Positions 35,081-53,069 of a stretch of 64,000 nt of DNA are shown piece after piece (position 1 is the first letter of the stretch; each line of letters opens with the position of its first letter). Under the pieces are notes generated by a model. It saw nothing but the letters and a program-made list of their open reading frames with translations. It did not search any database and was not told the origin of the DNA. Position numbers and translations under genes: made by a program. Origin of the DNA: Nageia nagi (taxonomy: Eukaryota > Pinophyta); the NCBI GenBank assembly GCA_050084985.1, contig JBITNC010000001.1:155372001-155436000 (forward strand), read 5' to 3'.

Positions 35081-35185
35081 CTGGTAATCCAGACTCAGCT
35101 TCCCATGCACTGCTAGTGCACATCGTGTAACAAGTTCCTCAGCCAGATTCATCATTGTCTGATAATCAGTGTATGCCTCGTATAC
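35081..35185 (-). CDS. OVA5: LysRS exon encoding VYEAYTDYQTMM...LSLDYQ (35 codons)
   Basis: This exon lies between acceptor ...AAACTGTAG and donor GTTAGC and is 105 bp. It encodes VYEAYTDYQTMMNLAEELVT, then RCALAVHGKLSLDYQ. The YEAY.DY segment directly follows motif 2 in LysRS. The next coding base is 30,646 bp away at position 4434, so the donor splices across the whole left-hand retrotransposon nest. Confidence 0.94.
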
Positions 35186-35316
35186 CTACAGTTTGCAAAT
35201 GAAACAAATAGAATTTCATCAAGTCCTAAAATGAAAAAAATACTACTTTCACTTTTGTCAATCTACAAACCATAAATAATTTCAAAAAATATGATAAATA
35301 AAAAGCATTGATGCTA

Positions 35317-39540
<4,224 letters not shown>

Positions 39541-39804
39541 CTATATAGAAGTCTACAAAAACACGCGAGTAATCGCCGCTTAATCACGGGTACTCATGGT
39601 TTTTTGCTCGGACAAATGTCTCCACATTCAGTTGTGGCAGGTTTTTGCGCTTCCTCGGTGCTTATTCGGAAGTTACTCACTACCCATGAAACATAGACTG
39701 ATTTCGTGGAAAAAAGACAGTGAAAAGTGACTTAAACTGTCTCATTGTGACCAATTCTTCTCATTTCAGTGTGTGTTCAATTTTTTTGCTCTGCAAGTTA
39801 GTTT

Positions 39805-40510
39805 GTGTTCCTCCAATACAATCTTCACCTTCATGTAAAACAAGTAGAGGTCACAGATACCAATGATGTCATTGACATTGATTCTATGGATCCACTAGCA
39901 GATTGGGTTGCTGAAGATGTGGAACCCATCTTCACTAAGGCAGACATCAAGCGACTTGAAAGGGAAGCAACAGGTGAAGGTATATCTAGTGGAGAAGCTA
40001 CAATTCATATGCAGCCTAAGGATGAGGACGAGTACATACCTGAGATTGGGGATTCTAGGATGTGCCACCTCCTTCACAACCACATGTTGCAAGGAGAGAG
40101 CCCAAGACAGATACAAGGGCAAGGGGAAAGAGGCCATTGCAGCACTAGTAGTTTAGAGTCTTAGATTTTAGGGTTCGGACTCAGTTTTGTTAGTTTAGAA
40201 CATTAGATTTTGGAGTCTAGACTTTAAAAGTTTAGAAGTTAGAAGTAGAACTACTTGACTTATGAGTTATGACTATCTACATTGTTGTATTTAATATTTT
40301 TGATGATCATTGATGATCACAAACAATGAATAATCATTGCAGCTCTCTAATTTCATATTTAAATATGATTTTGTATGTTTTTTTAATGAAATGTTTGAGG
40401 GTTTTTTTTTTTACCGAGTTTTTCCCAAGTACTCTATGGACTCTAAGTTACCAAGTACTCTTCAAAATTTTCCTGGCCAAGTAGTTCCAAGTCTGAGTTT
40501 TCCAACACTG
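39805..40510 (+). pseudogene. hAT transposase C-terminal remnant and right terminus
   Basis: The frame 39805-40164 encodes DSMDPLADWVAEDVEPIFTK, an acidic tail that resembles those following the dimerisation domain of plant hAT transposases. About 350 bp later the sequence ends GAGTTTTCCAACACTG at 40510, whose complement CAGTGTTGGAAAACTC has a hAT-like CAGTG terminus. The left end and the catalytic region are missing, so no target duplication can be paired. Confidence 0.45.
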
Positions 40511-41469
40511 CTATACCTCTCATTTGCGAAGTTGTCAAAAATTCAAAATTAGCAATAGAACTAGAAAACCTAACTCAATAGCTTCAACTCAAAGATGCAT
40601 GAGAAGAATGTTAACATTCTCATTATCAAGTGCAGCCAAGGAAATGTCCATGCTGATATTTTTGTAGATTCAACTCCCAATTTTTCTTCTCCATGTTAAA
40701 TACTATTATTTCTGATGGGGCATAAGACAAAGAGCAGAATGCACAAAGACAGGAATCTATTTCAAAAGACAAGAAATGCTTGGCAATGCCCCTGTAAATA
40801 TGTTGAAATCACCATAGAAAAAATAAGGACATGTTGGAAGTAACCCTGATAAGTTTCTAAGGAGTTTCAGCAGAGAAACATTTCCAAACTGGGAAACAGA
40901 AGCACCACAGGTGTTTCCTGCAACATAGTTTAATATTATCAACACCCATAATTAACAACTTCAAGAGAACATGTTTCTCAACTTAAAACTCTTGGCTAAA
41001 TCTTGTCTTACTCACATGAATATTTGAGACTAATGCATGTTTTTTTTTAAAAAAAAAAGAAACTTTAGTTGTAGCAGTTTTCAGGTCAAGATCCACAGAT
41101 TCGGCGTCAACATCAAGGACTCTTAAGGTGTAAATGAAAGGCACTGCCATGTCCAGTTGTAACCAAGGCAATCAACTTGTTCAATATCAGAGGCCTAATT
41201 ATGTAAGGAATAACTGTTTTCATCTCTGTATGAAGGCAGGTAAAAATGAGAATAAATTACATATAAAAGTTGTACAAACAGACACTTAAACTTGACTAGC
41301 TTATGAGAGTGAATTTTCATTTTGAAACTATCAAAGAAACAAATTAAGATGAAAATTACAAAAAGTAAATTACAAAAGAGATATCATCCTTTGCCAATCT
41401 TACCAGGAAATGCTTCTCCCACAATTTGAGATTTGCAAGGTAACTTATTAGTTCTTGCTAACAGCCAAT

Positions 41470-43080
41470 ATGATGCATGAAAATAGAAGCTGCAAAGAGC
41501 CTTACTTTTGGCTCAATGGGATTTGGTACAAATCCCCAAAGTCCAACTGCTAACAGCAAAATCACTCAAACATGCCGTAGGAGAGGGACATTTGACTCCA
41601 AGCTCCGGATCTCACCAACAATACTCAAAATTATGCAATTAACCCAAGGTCTAGCTAAGAGTGAGAAATGTGCAATATCAAACCCTCAATAATGAAATAT
41701 GACCAACGTCCAATTTGGAGAGCAATAATATCACAAATAACAATTAATAATCATCCACAAAGCCAACGTCTGAAATAATGATGCCAATTACTCACAATAA
41801 TGCCAAATTATGCTAGAGATCCCCAGTCTAGGTATGGTGAGCTAGAACATGAATTAACAACACAATATGCACTCCAAATCCAACGTCCAAGCAAGATGAG
41901 AGAATTGACAAGAATATAGCAATATAATGTAATTGTATTTGAATAGGAAATGTAGTGAACAATTACAAAGATAATGCTATGAAGACTGATGCACCAAGGC
42001 TCAGATCCGCAGTGTGGCAAGGCTTGCACCAGGGCTTCCTCCTCCAACAATTGTGGTGGAATCTCAGAGATCAACTACCAGTGTTTTATTAATCCGAGGG
42101 TGATGCCAACACCCCTCAAATAGCTAACTAACAACTTGGTTTGCACCAACCCCTAAGTGTGTGCCCACGTAAGTCCTGTACTACAACCCGCTATAGGTAC
42201 CTCACTCTGAAGAAAAGAATTTGGAAGAGCAACAATCAAACCAAGAGTAACAAATAATAATAATAATAATAATCGCATGCTTTTGGTCTTCCAAGAATCC
42301 TCATTATATATAGAGAGGTAGCTCATCTTCTAATCTTGCGTTAAGGTTGATCCAACGGAGTACAAGGGTGATCCGTGTGCTCACATAACCAACATCCAAG
42401 ATGGGGAGTCTTGGGATGGGTCTTGTCACATCCAAGAGCTCCTAATTGCAATGCCTCATGTAAGGGGATTCCCATGCGCATTAGGATCCATAAAATCGTC
42501 ATTAAATCCTCTAAGTGTAACATTGAGCCTTGGGGTTCTCAATGGTGTCTCGAGATGCCAAATAACAATCCAATCCTCTAGGTTTGCCACGTCCAAGCTT
42601 AGGTGTCTTCTTGATGCCTCGTGATGGGTGAAATCACCTTGGTTCATGCATCTACCTCGAAAGGGGAGCAATATTATTAAAGAGGCCCATTAAATGCCAA
42701 TATTAGAATCATCAAGGCTAAATATATGCAACATCCCAAATAAGGTGACTAATATTGCATTTACAGTTAATAATTGCCTTAAAATCATCAAATACAACAT
42801 TATTGGCATTATTACAAATACCACTAATTACAAATATGAAAATACTCCTAATTAAATATAAATCACTCCTAGATAAACTAAATTGCTATTGCTCATCCCT
42901 AGAGGATGAACGTCACTCTCAAATGAGAGTGAATCATGAATTTCCGCACGAGCACGATATGAGCAAATTAGCCCGACGGGTGAACTTCCAAGTGCCATAT
43001 CTCCTTCATTTCTTGATGAATCCTAGTCGTATAAATGTCAAAACGAATGGCATGAGATTTTCTATCCATTCCAAGTGATG
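41470..43080 (+). repeat. LTR-like block with CCAACGTCY motifs
   Basis: Non-coding, with CCAACGTCC, CCAACGTCTG and CCAACGTCCAAG near 41707, 41763 and 41881, an (AAT)n run at 42248-42272, a TATATATAGAG box at 42304, and CTAAGTGTAACATTGAGCCTT near 42511. The last matches CTAAGTGTAAAACAGACCTT at 60432 in the solo LTR 59528-60672. Ends were not defined. Confidence 0.45.
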
Positions 43081-43548
43081 AATTTGCAATTCCTGGCTTG
43101 TGGAGGACGAAATCCCTTCAAGCTTGGAAATAAGTTGGAAGCTCAAATTGGGGACATTAAATAAGCACATGACTACAGTATGCTCATTCTATTGCATATA
43201 GCCAATTGCTTTGCAGTACATATCAACAAACATACATTGTCAGATGTAGTCAGAGGAAAAATTATATAGATGTATATTATAATTTGCATACTTATAACGA
43301 TCCAACTTATGGTTGAATAGCAGAGAAAGATAGAAGTTGATAATCTGCAAGCATAAGCATGTGTCAATTGAATATACATAATTATTTTACAAAGAAAGGC
43401 TTTTATAAGTCTGAATGGCTAATCTCAAGGGTAATCCTTTCCTATTGTTATATCTCAAGCAGTCATACGGATATATAATTCATGTTATGGTGCTTAACCC
43501 TTGGACTACTTAACATAGACAAGTTGCTCAGAAATCCGCAACCAATTA

Positions 43549-45125
<1,577 letters not shown>

Positions 45126-45299
45126 TGTTGTGCCTGCACAACACCCCCCAAAATTTTGCATTTTGAGGACCCTCGAAAAATCAAACATCGATGCAAGGAC
45201 GAAGTTTTGTCTAGAGGAATGTATGCATCATGGTTTAGCTAAGAGGAAACATGTTAAATTTGTACGTGCACGATGAAGTTTAGTCAAGAAATTGCATTT

Positions 45300-45620
45300 T
45301 TCCTTAGGCGCACTGTTATGCTGCATTTTCAGTACTCATACTTGCATTTTTGGCCGTTAAAGTTGCATTTTTGGGTCCCTCATTCTACAAAAGTCATTCC
45401 CCTTTCATTGCATCTTCATTCAGGAATCATTCTAGTGCGACCCAAGAGGTGAACGTCCCATACTAAGGATATTTTTGAAGTCATCCAAATTGTAAGGAAA
45501 AAGAACTAGTTGCATGTTTTAAGGGACATGCTTTTGCATGTCCCCAAAACTGTGCGACCAAGGATTAGAGGTTCTATACTTAGCCAACTTTTGAGCGAAG
45601 TCCCTAAACGATGCACCCAA
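45300..45620 (+). repeat. Type B palindromes, left part of unit 4
   Basis: The clear unit at 45507-45565 is GTTGCATGTTTTAAGGGACATGC, TTTT, GCATGTCCCCAAAACTGTGCGACC. Partial units lie at 45306 and 45600. Confidence 0.7.
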
Positions 45621-45949
45621 CTTCGAAAAACAAAATTCGGCTAAGTGTTGGGCCCGAACGTTGACAAGTGTGACTACATGCATTTGACCCCCTCTTGCAC
45701 CAATCACAAGGCAATACCTATCCCATCCGAGAAGGTTATAAAAGGGTGTGTTGTGCAGGAGATGCAGCATTCTGAGGACCCAATTTTTTGCAATGGCAAT
45801 GAGCAACATTGCCTGGGCATGATCAACTTACAGCCATTATGGAGACCCAAAATGGCTAGATGATCAAAGTAGCAAACGAGTATGCCTCGGAGTCATGAAA
45901 AGAGTTTGGGTCAGCCAGTGGCCAAGTTAGGGCCCGCTTTCAAGCGACA

Positions 45950-46760
45950 CCTCACAAGATGGAGTTGTGGATCACGACAACAACCAAACAGTGGAGTTTT
46001 GAACGAATGGCCATTAGGGCAAAAAAGGTGTCGTTTTGGCAAATTTGAGCAACAAAGGTGCTAAAGAGACAAAAGGTGCATTTTGGTCAAGTTTGAGACC
46101 GGGAGCAGTAGATACAGTTAAGATGACGAAAATGCATGTTTTTGTACAAATTGAGCCCGGAAAGGGTATCTACAGCCAAAAAGCGTGTTTTAGTCAAATT
46201 TGAGCCCAAAGAGCCAAAAAATGGTCAATAGCACGAAAAAGCGCGTTTTGGTGAATTTTGAGCCCAAAAGTGGTCAATGTAGTAAAAATGTACGTTTTTG
46301 CACAGTTTGAGCCCGGAAGGCTCAGAAATGACCAAAATTGCAAATTTGAGGTCAAAGTGCTCGGAAATGCCCGAAAATGCCGAAAATGGTCGTTTTGGCA
46401 CATCTTGAGTTCGAAAAGGCTGGAAATGTAGATTTTGAGCTCGAAATGCCGAAAATGATCGTTTTTTCACCGTTCAAGCTTGGAAATGTCTGGAAATGCC
46501 GAAAATGGTTGAAATGCATACTTAGAGCCTGAAAACACCGAAAATGGCCGGAAGTGCACCATTTGGGCCTGTAAAAGACGGGAAAGGTCGAGGATGTGCA
46601 ATATAGCCCAGAATGAATGAGAAAAGCAAGTTTGGGCACCCTTGAGGGCTAAAATAAAAAAATGAGCGTTTTGGCATCTGAAAAGCTTCAGGTTGAGCCT
46701 AAAAAAGTGAGTTTTTTTCAAAGTACTCGGAATGAAAATCCAAGAGAAAGGTGTGGGGCC
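45950..46760 (+). repeat. Type C tandem array in LTR unit 3
   Basis: Units of about 50-65 bp with GAAAATGxxCGTTTTxGC and TTTGAGCCCGxAAxGG, the same consensus as at 20505-21330. Confidence 0.72.
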
Positions 46761-46799
46761 AAATGACAAATTAAGGCCACTCTACTCTTGGAAATATCG

Positions 46800-48330
46800 A
46801 ATAAACTCGAGTTTTAACCCCTCAAAAAGTTAGGGGGGAGTTTTGCAAGTTTTCCCTCACTTAGTCTAATTTCAAAAAATGGCCTATTCTCTTCAAAACA
46901 TGCGCCTACCTTTTGGGAGGCCCAGATTGATCCAAAATGGCAATTTTTGAGCTCAAGAGCGTGGAGATCACGATTCTACATCAAATCGGTCTTTCAAGTT
47001 CGCGATTTCGACGAGTTTTGCTCCACCGAAAGTGAGAAAAATGGAAAATGAGAAAAAGGTCAGCCAATAGGAATGCTCCAAATTTTTCAAAATTTCAAAA
47101 ATGTCAAAATGAAAATCTAATGAAGAGGTAGGGTGCCAAATCCAATTTTAGGCACTTTCCCTCTTAGAATTTTTGAAAAATATCAAAAAATGCCCCTCAA
47201 AAAGCTAGGCACTGGTTTTCCCTTTTTTCCCTCAACTTCTCCAATTTTGAAAATGGCCTAAAACCTGCACCTACCCTTCTTGTGCCCCAAAATTGCTAAA
47301 AATTGAAAATTTTGATCTTCATGGGGTATAGAATGAGATTTCACACAAGATTGATGATTTGAGTTTTCCAAAAAAATGAAATCTACTTCCTCAAATCATC
47401 AAAATTCGATTGACCAATGAGAGAGTTCCAAAATTTCCAAAATTGGCCAAATCAAAAAGAGAGAATGAGGTAGGGTGCAAAATTCAAAAGAAATTAACAT
47501 TGCCTCTTGCAATGTTGCAAAAAAATCAACTTTTTCCCCTCAAAAACCTAGGCGGCAGTTTTGCCTCTTTTCCCCCATTTTCCAATTTTTCCAAAACATG
47601 CCAAAACCCTCAAAACCAGCACCTAGCTTTCAAGGCCTCATTTTTGCTTAAAAATTAAAAAAAAATTGTTCCTAGGAGCATGGGAAATCCAATTTTGCAC
47701 ATCATTCATGTTTTAAGCTTTTTGAAAGAAGTGGATCTACTCCTTCAAAATGACAAAATTTTAATCAGCCAATGGGAGAGTTTGAAAATTTTCGGAGTTT
47801 TTCAAAATTCTCAAAATCAAAATTGGAAAGAAAGGTAGGGTGTCAAATTCCAAGGAGATCAACATTGCCTCTTGTAATGTTGCAAAAAAATCAAGTTTAG
47901 CCCCTCAAAAAGTTAGGCGGCAGTTTTGGGAGTTTTCCATCATTTGCTCAAAATTCTAAACATGCCTAAAACTCCTAAAACCTGCATCTAGCCTCCTTGA
48001 CCCCTAAAATTGTTCAAAATTGCAATTTTGTGCCTCTATGAGATAGGTGGCGTGATTTTACACCATGTTGATCCATCATTTGTGCAATTTGGCCCACACA
48101 AACTCCCAAAAACCATCTTATTGCATTCAAAAAGGATTCAAGGGCTGAAAACTCAAGAAATTTGGATAATTTTGCAAAAAAAATCTCAAAATTTGAAATC
48201 CAAATCTGAAGTATGGAGGTTGAAGAGCATCCAAAGGCCATCATCTTTGCTTCCAAGACCCCCCACATTGCACCAAATCTGTTCCTTCCACACTTAGGCG
48301 CAGGTTTTGGCTTATTTCCCATGTTTGGTC
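46800..48330 (+). repeat. Type D2 tandem array (about 360 bp units)
   Basis: Four units and a partial fifth start near 46820, 47205, 47545, 47905 and 48292. Each has TCAAAAAGYTAGGCGGCAGTTTT and, 60-90 bp later, the reverse arm AAAACCTGCACCTAGC. Between units lies sequence ending in TTTTCAAAATTG and a CCAATGxGAG word. Confidence 0.75.
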
Positions 48331-48432
48331 ATTTTTCCCAACGTTGGCAAGGAGGAGGAAAGGTCCAAAATGCAAGGTTTTGCTCTAGGGTTGATGAAAG
48401 GTTGACATTTGGCACCTTTTGACCCCTTGAGC

Positions 48433-48441
48433 CTATAAATA
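48433..48441 (+). promoter_or_regulatory. TATA box upstream of ORF copy 4
   Basis: GAGCCTATAAATACAGCC, just after the D2 array, 860 bp before the ORF start. The leader has long homopolymer runs (A16 near 48781). Confidence 0.5.
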
Positions 48442-49293
48442 CAGCCATACCCTTCCATTTTTCACCACTCTCATTTTTGCACCCTTATGGTGCCCAAATT
48501 GTTGAAAATTTGAGAGCAAAGTGAAAAAGAAAGCCGACATTCAGCCTTGGAGGATATTTTTGAAGACTTGACACCATTTCCATTCACCCAAACTCCATTA
48601 AAATTCAAAATCCAAACATCCTCTATTTACATGAACTCCTTTTTTTCAAGTTTTGAGGATTTTTACACCAAAACCCCATTTTCCTAAGCCTCAAACACTT
48701 GAAAATCTATTTTTCCAGATTTCAAGTTTGATCATTTTTTTGGATACCCTCTATCCATGTGATCAACTTTTATTTTCAGCAAAAAAAAAAAAAAAATTAT
48801 GTATCATCCAAGATCTGAGTGACCAAAATCCTCAATTATTGACAAAAAAATCCAAAAAAATTCCAAAAACTCCAAAAATTGTTTTTGAAGTCTGTTTTGG
48901 CCGTTTCAAAGTCTAAAAAACCTTCCCCACTCATTCTCCATCCATCTAGGATTGTAAAACTTGATTTCGGCACCATTTGCCAATTTTGCCAAATTTCACC
49001 ACTTTTTCTTGTTGAAAAGGTCAACTTTTTTGAGAAAAAATTGAAAATTCTCCAAACGTCTTAATTTTTTTGCTAAGGCATCCCTCTTTGAGCTAGTTAC
49101 CTTTGTGTCATCCCTAACTCACCCAAAAGGATTTGAAAATTGCAAATTCTGACACTTTAAGATGATGGCATACTTCGAGTGAAAAATGCCAAAAAATACA
49201 AATTTTTCAAAAACCCCTCATTGTTTGCCCAGTAAGTGCTATAAGCTTCCCAGGACTCTTCTAACTCTTGTTGTTCTCTTAGACAGGGACACA

Positions 49294-52200
49294 ATGGCAT
49301 TAGTTGCTCAAAACATCAAAAACAGGAAGCAGAGAAGGCTCACGATGGATAGTCTCATCACGCTCGAACACACAACAGAGCCAGTGATGCCTACCGCAAG
49401 AATCATTGACAAGCTGAGTGAGATCGGGGACACAGATTGTAACTCCCTCGATCCAATAAAAACTCTAATGAAAATACAAGCATTGGATCCAACTTCATTA
49501 GTAAAGGACACTTGGAAAACCTCCTTACTAGTAACAGCTTCTATGGTGCCATTCACCACTCCCTTCCCTAAGACGTGCTATGAGCTAGGAAAGCATTGTG
49601 ACATCAGAAAGAGGAGACTCCTCAATAGAAGGAACGAAGTAATCATGGACTTCTCTAAGGAAGGAATAGAAAACGCGTTCACTTGGAAAAGCGAAGGCCT
49701 ATCATACAGTGTACAGGACTCCTTGAGGTTCTACAAAAGTCTAAAACCTCCAGCTGATTTGATCAGAGATTGGTTGATCGATGACCGCAAGCATCTCACA
49801 GGAAGAGCCTTAGCAACACCAAACAGAGGAGAGTTCTATCTAGTAGTCTCTAGACTAATATCAATGTTTTCCAAAGTGACCAAACAGAAAGATGACACCA
49901 AATTACGGTCGGAATTCGCAAGGTTTTTATAGAGCTGATCAGCAGTGGTGAAGGCATAAGGTAGAGCAAAGTAATTAGTGATTCCTTGGCTCAACAACTG
50001 AAAAACATCCAGAGGAGCAAGAAATTCTATATGAACTCCTACTTGGTTTACCTACTCCTTCACAATAGGGAGAGGGTAACCTCAATCGCCAATACACAGT
50101 ATCTTTATGACCCCACACATCCAATGTCACATCCAATGTGGGAAAACTACCCACGATTCTTTGCTCATAACAAATGGAACAATGGAAACTGGAAGATGAT
50201 GACCGATGGTTTTGAAGGCAAAATCTACGAAGAGATCATGGGCAGAGCCAATGTACTCAGAATATCCAATGAGGTTGTTGCCGCTATCAAGGGACATGTA
50301 GACTTCTTTGCAGAAGACATAGAGTTCACCTACCTCAGGGTCTATGGCTCCAAAGAAGCCCCTTATAAGCTACCCCGTTACGCAAGTGATCGCATCATTC
50401 TCATGGAATTTTCAAGGCACTTGCTAAATGTACACGACCACTTACCAATTACCTATCGTCATCGGGAATTATGAATGCACCACCTGGTGACAAATTGACA
50501 TGATTAAACAAGAGCTGGCGTTGTATGAATTCCCGACCAAAGTAGCTGCGAATCAGTATGATCCCAATGGAGTGATTGATGCAAGGTTCCATTGGAGTGC
50601 ACTTTGGGATTTCTCGGAGGCGCTCCAGCCGCTCCAGCGAATCCGAAGGACCGCCGAAGCAGCCGGCCTCTCTCGGAGCACTAAAACAATTGCACATGAT
50701 TTTAAAAAAAAAAAGAGTCAAAATTTAAAATAAAAAACATAGTTGGATACTTGATAATTATGGTTTTGCTATTTTGGGCCTTTGGAATTTTGCTACTACG
50801 ACATTATGACTCATTTTGATATTATGACATTATGTACTACACTGATTCAAACTTGTTTGTAATTTAATGACATTATGGCTTGTTTTGATTTCTCATTTTT
50901 ACCTTTCAGATTCATACTTGATTCATATTATGATATCATCATTATGTTTTGTAATTTAAATTCATATTTGATAGTTAAAATGAATTAGAAACAATGAACA
51001 TGAAAAAATTTTAAAATCCTAAGGATTTTCTACTAGCCGCTCCACCTACCAAATTGGAGCCGCTCCCAAAAAATGACCCTCTGCTGCTCCACTGCTCCTG
51101 ACTCACCGTAGAACCTTGGATTGATGCATTTTTCAGAAGACATGGAACTCATCATATCCACACCAATCCCTTGGTAGCATTCAAAAGTACAGGAACATTC
51201 AAGACACCTTACCTTGCAAGTTCAATAGATTCACAACGAACTGAAAAAAGAACAAAAACAATACAAAGCTGAAGAAGCTGCCAGGTTAAGAGCCAATGCA
51301 CAGGTCATCGCACCCCCGAGCCATGGGTATGTTATTCCCATAAGATCCCCTTCAATAAGCCTAGCTCAAGGACAGAACGGGCAATATGCTACCAATAGCA
51401 TCCCCGAACAAACCATTGAAACAACTATCACAGGTACGACGAATGAAAACCTGGACCTCAGAAGAGCAGGCTTGATCTCTCAACCATTCAAACACTTGCA
51501 GAAAAAGATAAATCTCCCGCAAGATTTGAATCAAAGTGGTATGCGCTTGAATCAAAACCCTAGCACATCATCATCCAGTTCTGACAAATATGGACCAAGT
51601 GGCTCATCAAAGTCTGATGAAGAGATGGATCTTAGTGCACTCAACACTGACATGGAGATAAACCAAGATATTGCCTTTGATAGGGTCGACACCGATCATT
51701 CAGTAGAGATCCTTAATGAAGGCAATCCCTCAATTGATATGATTGTACAACAAGCAGCAGAAGCAGGCACCCCAAAATCCGCTCCTCGAAAACAAGCATC
51801 ACAAATGCCACCATCTCAGAGGACTAAGACATCAGCATAGAAGGGTACTTCAAGACCCAAGACAATGGTATCATCTTCAAGGGGAGATGATGGAAATGAA
51901 GAGGATGAGGGAGAAAAAGAAGACAAGTACAGCATGACATCGAGATCATCGAAAACGGAGAGATGGTTCCCTATGGAAAACAACCCATGGAACCCCGTTT
52001 CAACATGGTTGCAGTGATGGCTAATTTGAGTTCAAATCACCCCTGCGAAGGAGAGGATTGGGAAGATGAAAATGAGGAACTTCATCAGATTGATACTTTC
52101 ACCACCATTGTAGGAAAAGTCACCGACAAGGACAAGCTCTAATTAAGGAAAAACAAGGCTAGTACCGAAAAGTTTGCCCTCACCGTCAAGATAGAAGAGA

Positions 52201-53069
52201 CCCCTACAGAGATTGTTGGCCCATTGGGAATGGAGCATAGCATCATCACAAATGCACAGGCATTGAGGGAATCCGGTACCTTATTAAAGTTAGAGATTAG
52301 GGAGCTGAAGAAGAAAGTGGCAAGATAGGAAATGATTGACAAAGAAGTCATAGCTGCTAATTTGACAATTGAAGACATCAAAAAGCAGTTCGACTTAAGT
52401 ACTGGAATCACCGCTTTGAAACAAGGATGGACCAAGGACCTTATTAAGGCTATCAAAACACTCCACTCAAGCATGGTAAATTTTTATATTAAGGAGAAGG
52501 GGTCGCATTCTCTGGCAGAGAAAATAGACCAATTGATCATCAGATGTAAGGATAGGTACCCTACAATGTTCAACCTACAGAGAAGGGCAACCCATTATCC
52601 TTTCATGCTAGATTTTTGCATAGATTGGTTCCAGTTGTATGATTATTTGTTCTATATCAAAACCAAGTCCACCGACTTCATATACACCAGAACTCAACTC
52701 AAAGCCATCGTTAGTTAACAGGCAAGGGAATACGAATTCCAAGTACCCTTGTTTGAGGAAAACGACAACATTAAAGAGTATATTGCAATAATGACAATGA
52801 TCCACACCACTATTGCAGAGCAGTTGTGTCCCAAGGATCCACACAGCCTAAAGACAGGAAGACAAATGACAAGAGGGATGAGATTGGCCAATTGGTGCAA
52901 GGAAATGATCAAAACCAATAAGGCCATCTTGGAGCACCTGTTATCAAACGAAGGAGCCCTCCAGACAATCAATAGCGCCATCAAGAACGTAGAAGCGTTC
53001 ATGGAAAATGACATTGAAGCCAAAATCACCACAAACGTGCAAGTCATCTTCCCACAATCGCCAGAATAG
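49294..53069 (+). pseudogene. LTR-encoded ORF, copy 4 (in unit 3)
   Basis: ATG at 49294 was chosen because it aligns with the starts at 8964 and 32023 and follows TTGTTCTCTTAG; the frame is also open upstream to 49186. The first 213 codons are uninterrupted: LSEIGDTDCNSLDP, VPFTTPFPKTCYELGKHC, EVIMDFSKEGIENAFTW, RGEFYLVVSRLISMFSK. After a stop at 49930: SKKFYMNSYLVYLLLHNRER, NYPRFFAHNKWNNGNW, VDFFAEDIEFTYLRVYG, LPRYASDRIILMEFSRHLL. A MITE splits it at 50582-51118. Then come a Ser/Asp-rich region (51550-51840) and coiled-coil pieces (52180-53069). It is the most divergent of the five copies, so conserved residues here are informative. Function unknown. Confidence 0.78.
50582..51118. mobile_element. 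hAT-type MITE, 537 bp, TSD GATTGATG
   Basis: Flanked by GATTGATG at 50574-50581 and 51119-51126. Terminal inverted repeats are CAAGGTTCCA and (reverse complement) CAAGGTTCTA. Subterminal GCTCCAGCCGCTCC / GGAGCAGTGGAGC blocks are also inverted. No coding capacity. It interrupts ORF copy 4 just after the NQYDPNGVI segment. Confidence 0.88.

Noticed and set aside
42248-42272. (AAT)n run as a feature of interest
   Set aside because: Ordinary microsatellite.
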